From: Caldisericia bacterium
Lineage (GTDB): Bacteria > Caldisericota > Caldisericia > UBA6126 > JAGPKI01
Direction: 5' to 3'
Assembly (NCBI GenBank): GCA_018054005.1
Contig: JAGPKI010000034.1
Location: forward strand, 1-11,898
Length of the DNA: 11,898 nucleotides
Shown in pieces: positions 7,601-11,898 of this stretch (position 1 is its first letter; the number at the start of each line of letters is the position of its first letter). The position numbers were made by a program, and so were the translations under genes. The notes beneath the pieces were generated by a model. That model ran no database searches. It was given only the letters and a program-made list of their open reading frames with translations, and was not told the DNA's origin.

Positions 7601-7775
7601 GCATACCGAGACCGAATTAGTTAATTATGGAATTAAAGATGAAGAAATTGGAGAAGTTATAATCAGACCAGAAGTTTATTCAAGAATAGTTGGATACTTT
7701 AGACCTGTGGAGAATTGGAATAAGGGCAAGAAAAAAGAATTTTCACAGAGATCTAATTTAAAAGTCTTTGCTTAG
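4674..7775 (+). CDS. nrdD: Anaerobic (class III) ribonucleoside-triphosphate reductase with in-frame intein
   Basis: The 1033-residue precursor reduces ribonucleoside triphosphates to dNTPs by glycyl-radical chemistry once the intein is removed (271 + 446 = 717 extein residues, normal for the family). Residues 1-92 form an ATP-cone, the usual dATP/ATP activity switch. The catalytic barrel follows: GPYCVGW with C178 and SMCCRL with C699/C700 correspond to the active-site cysteine regions of T4 and E. coli NrdD. The intein spans 272-587, splitting RVGFQ from TPFTN. Near the C-terminus is a metal-site-like stretch, C960-P-V-H963 and C973-PKP-H977, then the glycyl-radical loop SRIVGYF with G1007. 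The ATG at 4674 is preceded by purine-rich AAGGAAGAAGG at 4654-4664. nrdG begins one base after the stop. The metal site seems to have two Cys where the better known enzymes have four. Confidence 0.97.
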   Translation: MERLVRKRDGSIVPYNREKIMIAIQKAGKASDSSKVVEESEELAKNVEFILEKEFFRRGSIPSVEEIQDVVEKILIKSGFVETAKAYILYREKRREARELELTKESAVLLVDEYLEKTDWRVNENSNMTYSLQGLNFNVSSSLVAKYWLSKIYPEEIKIANDSGLLHIHDLGVLGPYCVGWSLEDLLQRGFGGVRGKVESAPPKHFRTALGQVVNFFYTLQGEAAGAQAFSNFDTLLAPFIRFDKLGYPEVKQAMQEFIFNLNVPTRVGFQCLSEDTEILTPSGWKGYNDLKEGDEIYTFNLNDGSLEKKEVNYIFVKEYNGYMYNLKNRNQNQLISPRHRVVRKVFNSDKYQLEPIEKILEFSSPISIPVIGENSNTDFPINDQQLELLAWILSEGTIEKNGSHRVSIYQSATAHPENYEEIINLLDDFNFDYTTRNQTGLGTCTNIRLSPTSSKTIHELLNAKSKKIPSFLFNLSKRQARLFLSTYIKGDGWQEKSRKRITVTDPEILQGLSAIAVLAGYNFNAKERKISGISKKVQYIITLTETETDYIQEINVVDYKGVIWSVHTDNETVVAKRNGQVFITGNTPFTNLTFDIVPPNNLKNKNIVYSGQKLNATYGDFTEEMSMINQAFAELMMEGDRKGRIFTFPIPTYNITKDFDWERQDLEKIWEMTAKYGVPYFANFVNSDMNPDDARSMCCRLMLDKRELKKRGGGLFGADPLTGSIGVVTINMPRIAYISRNEDDFFSNLKNAMELAKTSLEIKRKVIENFTDRGLYPYSRYYLNNVKRDFDRYWANHFSTIGLIGMNEASLNFLGKTIGDPEAKNWVIKVITFMRDIIRDFQEETGNLFNLEATPAEGASYRLAKKDREQFGDRIITSGDGEVPYYTNSVHLPVYEEHDIYEVLEHQDDLQTLFTGGTVVHLFLGEAIHDFRMCRELVKKIVSNYRLPYFTLTPTFSICPVHGYLDGKHSFCPKPHTETELVNYGIKDEEIGEVIIRPEVYSRIVGYFRPVENWNKGKKKEFSQRSNLKVFA
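5487..6434 (+). mobile_element. Intein with LAGLIDADG homing endonuclease inside nrdD
   Basis: A 316-residue in-frame intein from C272 to N587 of the precursor. The N-terminal splicing block is CLSEDTEILTPSGW, with the nucleophile Cys1. Block B is SPRHRVV at 337-343, with the conserved His at 340. A dodecapeptide homing endonuclease lies in the middle: first motif LLAWILSEG at 389-397 (acidic residue E396), second motif LFLSTYIKGDG at 483-493 (D492). The C-terminal block runs from about 564 (IWSVHTDNETVV) to VFITGN, followed by the +1 extein residue Thr588. The terminal Asn is preserved, but the penultimate residue is Gly instead of the common His; this variant is known among splicing-competent inteins. 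All splice and nuclease motifs look intact, so the element is probably active or only recently fixed. Confidence 0.95.
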
Positions 7776-7776
7776 A

Positions 7777-8490
7777 ATGGTAAAAGGGTTTATCGGCACA
7801 AGTTTAATTGATTATCCGGGTGTTATCTCAGGAGTTTTATTCTTTGGTGGATGCAATTTCAGGTGTCCTTTTTGTCATAATGTTGATTTAGTTTTACCTG
7901 AGAGACTAAGGAATTTAAAAGATTTAACCGAGGATGAATGTATAGAGAAAATAGTTAAAAGAACTAAATTTATTGATGGTGTTGTAGTAACCGGCGGAGA
8001 GCCAACAATCTATGAAAATCTTCCAATCTTTTTGAGAAAAATAAAAAAACTAACCCCTAATATTAAAATTAAGCTCGATACAAACGGATCATCTCCTGGA
8101 TCACTATCTAAAATACTTTTTGAGAATTTAGTTGATTATGTTGCTGTGGATGTTAAAAGTTCTCCAGAGAAATATGATTATGCTACTTCCGTTAATGATA
8201 GTTTTAGCAATGTAAGAGAAACGATAAATCTACTCCTCTCAAATAAGAGTAGTATAGAATATGAATTTAGGACTACTGTTGTACCTAAAATAGTTGATAG
8301 GGATGATATTTTAGAGATTGCAAATATTATAAAGGGATGTAAAAAATATGCTCTTCAACAGTTTAAAAACGATGAGACAATAGACCCTACCTTTAAAGAT
8401 ATTTCTCCATATCAAGTTTCATTTATTGAAAGTATGGCGGAGGAACTAAAGAAGAATTACGGTTTAAATGTGGTTACACGCATTTATTAG
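7777..8490 (+). CDS. nrdG: Anaerobic ribonucleotide reductase activating protein (radical SAM)
   Basis: A 237-residue radical SAM activase that uses a [4Fe-4S] cluster and S-adenosylmethionine to form the glycyl radical on NrdD. The opening GTSLIDYPGVISGVLFFGGC is typical of this family. The cluster motif CNFRCPFC gives Cys 26, 30 and 33 in the CxxxCxxC pattern. VVTGGEPT near residue 70 is the SAM-binding GGEP motif, and LDTNGSSP and VDYVAVDVKS follow as expected. I chose the ATG at 7777, one base after the nrdD stop, because the family homology starts there. A TTG at 7768, overlapping nrdD, would add only three residues. There is no strong Shine-Dalgarno, so translation is probably coupled to nrdD. 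The protein is longer than the approx. 150-residue E. coli NrdG and resembles the longer form found in many anaerobes. Confidence 0.95.
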   Translation: MVKGFIGTSLIDYPGVISGVLFFGGCNFRCPFCHNVDLVLPERLRNLKDLTEDECIEKIVKRTKFIDGVVVTGGEPTIYENLPIFLRKIKKLTPNIKIKLDTNGSSPGSLSKILFENLVDYVAVDVKSSPEKYDYATSVNDSFSNVRETINLLLSNKSSIEYEFRTTVVPKIVDRDDILEIANIIKGCKKYALQQFKNDETIDPTFKDISPYQVSFIESMAEELKKNYGLNVVTRIY

Positions 8491-9148
8491 AGTTCTAATA
8501 TTCCTATTGCCTCACTAAATTAATAGATTATGTGTCTTGCTCTATTATCGTGAATGCAGGATAAAGTATGACGTTATGTGAGTGTATTTATCGGGATAAA
8601 CAGTTTATTTTTTAAACCTTATAAAAAGGAGAGCTTTTGACATATAAGAGATACACTTATTAGAGACATTGTGGCGTGATAGTATCGCTCAGAGTTTCAG
8701 TTAATAGTCTTTAAATCTGTCTTTTACACCTAATGGGTGGTTCAACTCTCTTTTTACCATTCTTATATATGGAAAGCTATTTCTTCATTTCTTTCTATTT
8801 TTTTATCTAAAATTGTTTTTTAAGAGTAAACAAAAATATGTTATAAATATTTTTTATATAGCCTTAATCCTAAAATAATACAATTAAAGGCAAATATTAA
8901 GAACTAAATTAATGGGGGCAATAATAATATCTAAGAACTTGCTAAATTTACTAATCCTAAATTTATTGATCCAATCACTCGTTAAAGTCTAACTACAATT
9001 GTTTTTGTAGGTTTAGAATAATATCACTAAATTAGTATGTAAAATACAGGAATTAATAACTACTCATTTATAAGAAAGAAGAAATTAGTTGAGATTTATG
9101 GATTTTAATTTATTCATATAAATTGAATTTTCATTTGAAAAATTTATT

Positions 9149-9252
9149 GAGAGGAGAAAATAAACAACTTTCAAACAAAATTTTTGTTATATTTTAATAA
9201 CAGCTTTCTTTGTAGCTGTTATTATTATCGGTACTTTTTTTGATAAGAAATA
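9149..9252 (+). pseudogene. Possible remnant of a membrane- or signal-peptide-coding gene start
   Basis: GAGAGGAG at 9149-9156 looks like a ribosome binding site. After it, one frame reads a basic/polar start (NNFQTKFLL) and the adjacent frame continues with a hydrophobic helix, ITAFFVAVIIIGTFFDKK, ending in TAA at 9250-9252. A single-base indel in the T-rich stretch near 9181-9195 would join them into a short signal-anchor-like peptide, but there is no canonical start codon. The N-terminal shape is like that of the propeller protein encoded nearby on the other strand. This may be a broken gene or only coincidence. Confidence 0.2.
9195..9224. terminator. Strong hairpin, possible terminator
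   Basis: TAATAACAGCT at 9195-9205 pairs perfectly over 11 bp with AGCTGTTATTA at 9214-9224 around an 8-base loop. On the plus strand a T-run follows only after about ten bases (9234-9241), so it is not a textbook intrinsic terminator. It overlaps the decayed reading frame above and may instead be a regulatory hairpin. Confidence 0.4.
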
Positions 9253-9370
9253 ATGATTTTACTTTGAATAGCAAAAAGAAAACAATAAAACTTCCTCCAT
9301 AATTAAATACTTTTAAAAATTGCTCTGGGTCCCACAATAATTGATTTCAGTAATGACAGTAGTATTGTTA

Positions 9371-9392
9371 AACCGCACTTGATACGGATTCC
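9371..9392. repeat. Isolated palindrome of the CTTGA-loop family
   Basis: CCGCA at 9373-9377 and TACGG at 9383-9387 pair at four of five positions around the loop CTTGA, followed by ATTCC. Upstream aatgacagtagtattg (from 9352) matches the corresponding flank in copy B (aatgacattagtgtta from 4380). Only this portion of the intergenic module is present here, showing that it occurs independently. Confidence 0.6.
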
Positions 9393-9439
9393 AAGGATTA
9401 TATTCCTTCTTCAAACATAAAAAATGAAGAAAAGCATGT

Positions 9440-9468
9440 ATTCCTTAATTATTGATTTTATTAGGAAT
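9440..9468 (-). terminator. Possible terminator of the propeller gene
   Basis: ATTCCTTAAT at 9440-9449 pairs with ATTAGGAAT at 9460-9468 with a single bulge, 15 bp beyond the stop at 9483. On the minus strand it is followed by a T-rich stretch (CTTTTCTTCATTTTTT). The stem is AT-rich and weak. Confidence 0.35.
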
Positions 9469-9482
9469 AGCACTTTATTTAT

Positions 9483-11096
9483 TTAATCTAATCTTTTCCT
9501 TGAATAAAGTAGAATTAATGTAACAACTAATAAAATTAAAATAAGAGTTACAAGCATAAAAACCATATTTGAAAAATCAATTTTTTGTAGCCTGTCAGAA
9601 GATGGAAACTTTACACTAATTTTTGGTGGGATTAGCTCTAAAGGTACATACTCTTTTATAATATGAATATCTCTATATTTAAACTCTGCCTTTTTATCAA
9701 CTATATATGAGATATTCTGACAATTTAGTAATAATATATGAGAAAACACCTTCAAATTATCTTCATATTCAAATGTATCTCCATCAGAAAATGTTTTAAA
9801 TAAAGAGTAATACTCACTATCTTTGCGAATTTTTACTTTTCTAATCCTTCCTTTTTCTTCTTTAGCAAAAACAATCAATCTTTCATTATCAGGAAACCAG
9901 TTGAAATACTCAAATTCGATACATTTAAACAGGACTAATTCTTTTTCTGGATTTTTAATACTTACAGTTAAAAGAATTTCATCGTCATTCACGCTTGATT
10001 TCTTGCCAATAATAGCAATTTGCTCATAGTCAGGTGAAAACTGAAACTCTCTTATTTCAGCATAATCTTTTAATAGTTCATAGTGATTTTTACCATCAAA
10101 ACTCGCTACTCTTATTGCCGACTTATTGTCAGAATAACAGGCAATATAATATATATTTTCATTGTCTTTATACCATGTTACATTTTCAATGCATCTGTAT
10201 CTTGGAGTTAGGAGAGTTTTACTTTCATTTGTAAGATTGTAAGAGCACAAAACATTGGAGTAATTGTAATTTTCACCCATATTCACAACAAAAGCAAATT
10301 TGCTACTGTCACCTGACCAGGAAATGCTGAAAACAGGTTGATAAATGATTTCTTTAACATTACCTTTGGATATGTCAACAAGATATAATGTATCTTTATC
10401 TTCTACTCTACCTGAAAAGAGGAGATAATTCTCATCAGGCGAAATGTATCGGGCAAATTTTGTCTCTTCGCAATTAATTGGAATCTCATATAAATCAGCG
10501 CCATCAAAATTTACAATAAATATTCTTTCTCGATTTTCCTCTTTAACAGCATAAACCAATTTTTTATTTCTTTGAGAAACTTCAATCCATTCAATGATGG
10601 AATTTTTGTATAAGGGAGTTATACTCTTAAGATTCAATCCATCATAATCTATAGTATATATTAAAGAACGATTATTTTCTTCAACTGAAAAGATAATTAT
10701 ATTTTCATTGTCTGGTAAGTAAAAGTCTATGTTTTTAATATCAGAACTTTCTGAAGATAATCTTATAAATTCCGATTTACCAATATCTAATAGCCATAAT
10801 GAATGGATATATTCTCTTTCTAAATCAGAATTAGCTCTATTATATTCGTAAAGGTCAAAAACAATTTTTTTGTAGTCTTTAGAAATCTTTGCATCATCTA
10901 TCAATGAATTATACGGCACCGAAAACAATTTATTTGTTATTATCTCATTTTTGCAAATATCAATTTTAGAGAAATTGTCTAAAGAGTAATATAATAATGA
11001 AAATTCATCATTCTTAGCAAGAGACGATTTAAAGAATCCTCCAACGATAGCAGAAATAATTGCCAATATTACAAAATGTTTTCTAAGTTTATTAAT
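9483..11096 (-). CDS. Membrane-anchored beta-propeller protein of unknown function
   Basis: I do not recognise a specific family. The protein has 527 residues from a TTG at 11066 or 537 from an ATT at 11096. I prefer the ATT: GAGGGG at 11105-11110 lies 8 nt upstream of it, and the ten extra residues supply the basic start (NKLRKHF) of a normal signal peptide, whose hydrophobic core is VILAIISAIVGGFF. An in-frame TGA at 11112-11114 closes the frame upstream. Numbered from the TTG, the body (about 25-425) carries repeated TolB/DPP-IV-like blade signatures, for example ISPDENYLLFSG at 208-219, SWSGDSSKFAFV at 249-260, FSPDYEQIAIIG at 343-354 and WFPDNERLIVFA at 390-401. A single C-terminal helix (500-521) followed by YSRKRLD predicts a type I anchor with the propeller outside. 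It likely has a binding or scaffold role at the cell surface. An IS end lies just upstream, so its promoter may be altered. Confidence 0.85.
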   Translation of the reverse strand: MNKLRKHFVILAIISAIVGGFFKSSLAKNDEFSLLYYSLDNFSKIDICKNEIITNKLFSVPYNSLIDDAKISKDYKKIVFDLYEYNRANSDLEREYIHSLWLLDIGKSEFIRLSSESSDIKNIDFYLPDNENIIIFSVEENNRSLIYTIDYDGLNLKSITPLYKNSIIEWIEVSQRNKKLVYAVKEENRERIFIVNFDGADLYEIPINCEETKFARYISPDENYLLFSGRVEDKDTLYLVDISKGNVKEIIYQPVFSISWSGDSSKFAFVVNMGENYNYSNVLCSYNLTNESKTLLTPRYRCIENVTWYKDNENIYYIACYSDNKSAIRVASFDGKNHYELLKDYAEIREFQFSPDYEQIAIIGKKSSVNDDEILLTVSIKNPEKELVLFKCIEFEYFNWFPDNERLIVFAKEEKGRIRKVKIRKDSEYYSLFKTFSDGDTFEYEDNLKVFSHILLLNCQNISYIVDKKAEFKYRDIHIIKEYVPLELIPPKISVKFPSSDRLQKIDFSNMVFMLVTLILILLVVTLILLYSRKRLD

Positions 11097-11104
11097 ATTT
11101 GTTT

Positions 11105-11110
11105 CCCCTC
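11105..11110 (-). promoter_or_regulatory. Shine-Dalgarno site pointing to an ATT start
   Basis: GAGGGG on the minus strand is 8 nt from ATT at 11096-11094 and 38 nt from the first conventional start (TTG at 11066). It therefore favours the non-canonical ATT start for the propeller gene. Confidence 0.5.
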
Positions 11111-11150
11111 TTCATCTTTTTAATATTAATTTTACTCAATTTGAAAGTTT

Positions 11151-11176
11151 GGTATTGTCAAGTTTTTTGTGTAAAT
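11151..11176 (-). repeat. Probable terminal inverted repeat of the IS256-type element
   Basis: A 26-bp end ending in TTGACAATACC on the minus strand. It abuts the transposase stop codon at 11177-11179 and carries an outward-pointing TTGACA at 11156-11161. The outer boundary is approximate, because the partner repeat is outside the window. Confidence 0.55.
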
Positions 11177-11898
11177 TCATTCTTCTCCTTTCTCCATCAA
11201 GCTTTTATAGAAAGGTAGATTTTTTTGCACTCTCCCTATTGGATTAGATTTCCAATATAATTCCATTTTTAAAGCAATAAATACTAAGATGTTATAACAG
11301 GATTGCTCACCTGCTAATATCTCCATCGGTTTAGTTCTTCTTTTAAACTCTTTATTAAGTCTTTCTATTATATTTGTTGTTCTAATAGAGATTCGTTCTT
11401 CTTCTGGAAAAGATTGAAATGTTAAGCAAGACTCTAAAGAGTTCTCAAGACATTTTACTGCAGAAGGAAGTTCTTTGTCCCATTTACTCTTAAAGTTAGA
11501 GAAGAAGCTTAATGATTTCTCTTTACTACTTGCATAGAATATTGACCTTAAATCATCTGCAACCTCCTTCTTTAGTTTCTTTGGTACTTTTGCTAATACA
11601 TTCCGAGCTACATGAACCTGACACCTTTGAACCTTTGCATTTTGAAATTCTTCCTTAAATACCTTCTCAAGACCTGGAAGACCATCCATTATTCCAAGAG
11701 TTACGTTCTGAGAATCAAGACCTCTCTTCTTTAAGTCTTTAAATAATTCTCTCCAATTTGAAGCTGATTCTTTATCCCCTGATTGAATAGCTAATACTAA
11801 TCTTTGTCCATTATATAGCACTCCTATTACAACAAGAACAGAAACTTTCTCTATACTTCCTTTTACTCTCATAGAGAAGCATACTCCATCAATAATGA
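11177..11898 (-). CDS. IS256/mutator-family transposase, C-terminal part (cut by window edge)
   Basis: The frame is open to the right edge (about 240 codons here), so the ATG at 11872 is internal and the true start lies outside. The DDE catalytic residues are all present: D in IIDG just before that ATG (codon 11888-11890), D in GIMDGLPGLEKVF (codon 11684-11686), and E in NIIERLNKEFKRRT (codon 11363-11365). The RCQVHVARN segment between D2 and E has the C..H pattern typical of mutator transposases. The enzyme cuts and reinserts its own element. No frameshift or internal stop is visible in this part, so the copy may be functional. Confidence 0.95.
   Translation of the reverse strand, partial: IIDGVCFSMRVKGSIEKVSVLVVIGVLYNGQRLVLAIQSGDKESASNWRELFKDLKKRGLDSQNVTLGIMDGLPGLEKVFKEEFQNAKVQRCQVHVARNVLAKVPKKLKKEVADDLRSIFYASSKEKSLSFFSNFKSKWDKELPSAVKCLENSLESCLTFQSFPEEERISIRTTNIIERLNKEFKRRTKPMEILAGEQSCYNILVFIALKMELYWKSNPIGRVQKNLPFYKSLMEKGEE

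Larger units (their letters stand above)
8491..9482. other. Gene-poor intergenic region
   Basis: About 1 kb of AT-rich DNA between nrdG and the convergent propeller gene, with no open frame I can support. Small items noted: a weak A/T hairpin followed by six T near 8596-8612, a possible but poor nrdG terminator; an AAAGGAG followed by TTG at 8637 that stops after eight codons; a 15-bp tandem repeat at 8942-8971 with two mismatches (ctaaatttactaatc, ctaaatttattgatc); and the hairpin, decayed reading frame and palindrome listed separately. I saw no tRNA or rRNA. Confidence 0.6.
11151..11898 (-). mobile_element. IS256-family insertion sequence, 3' part
   Basis: The transposase 3' end and one terminus of an IS256/mutator-type element; the rest lies beyond the right edge. 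The terminus at about 11151-11176 reads, on the minus strand, ATTTACACAAAAAACTTGAC then AATACC, which matches the form I recall for IS256-type terminal inverted repeats, and starts within a base or two of the transposase stop. The other inverted repeat and the target duplication cannot be seen. Confidence 0.75.

Noticed and set aside
8728..8765. tRNA-like T-loop GGTTCAAC
   Set aside because: The flanking bases do not form a T-stem or acceptor stem, and no anticodon or D arm can be placed.
11177..11872. Complete 231-residue transposase starting at the ATG at 11872
   Set aside because: The frame continues open past this ATG to the window edge and includes the first catalytic Asp upstream of it, so the ATG is internal.

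Overview
This AT-rich window suggests an anaerobic, possibly thermophilic, low-GC bacterium. Anaerobic life is inferred from the class III (oxygen-sensitive, glycyl-radical) ribonucleotide reductase pair nrdD/nrdG. The compact adenosylhomocysteinase, the LAGLIDADG intein and the IS256-type transposase fit a lineage such as Thermotogota or Caldisericota, but the sequence alone does not fix the taxon. TTG starts preceded by strong Shine-Dalgarno sites recur, and one gene appears to start at ATT.

Layout. 1-478 (minus): N-terminal part of an alanine-racemase-fold PLP protein that looks like ornithine racemase, cut by the left edge. 479-1274: gene-free, holding a divergent intergenic repeat module (copy A) with a 24-bp periodic array and short palindromes. 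1275-3747 (minus): an apparent two-gene unit, adenosylhomocysteinase (ahcY) followed by an overlapping MFS transporter. 3748-4673: divergent intergenic region with the ahcY 5' region, a second collinear copy of the module (copy B) and the nrdD 5' region. 4674-8490 (plus): nrdD, interrupted in frame by a 316-residue intein, then nrdG one base after the nrdD stop. 8491-9482: about 1 kb without a convincing gene, containing a strong hairpin, a decayed membrane-segment reading frame and a fragment of the same palindrome family. 9483-11096 (minus): a membrane-anchored, probably extracytoplasmic beta-propeller protein of unknown role. 11151-11898 (minus): 3' part and terminal repeat of an IS256/mutator-type insertion sequence that continues past the right edge.

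How the genes relate. NrdG would install the glycyl radical on NrdD, after the intein has excised itself, for anaerobic dNTP synthesis. AhcY removes S-adenosylhomocysteine; its partner transporter has no visible substrate. The most unusual content is non-coding: two diverged collinear copies of a roughly 0.55-0.6 kb intergenic module, and small palindromes that keep a constant CTTGA loop while their arms change in a largely compensating way. No clear new defence or biosynthetic system is visible.
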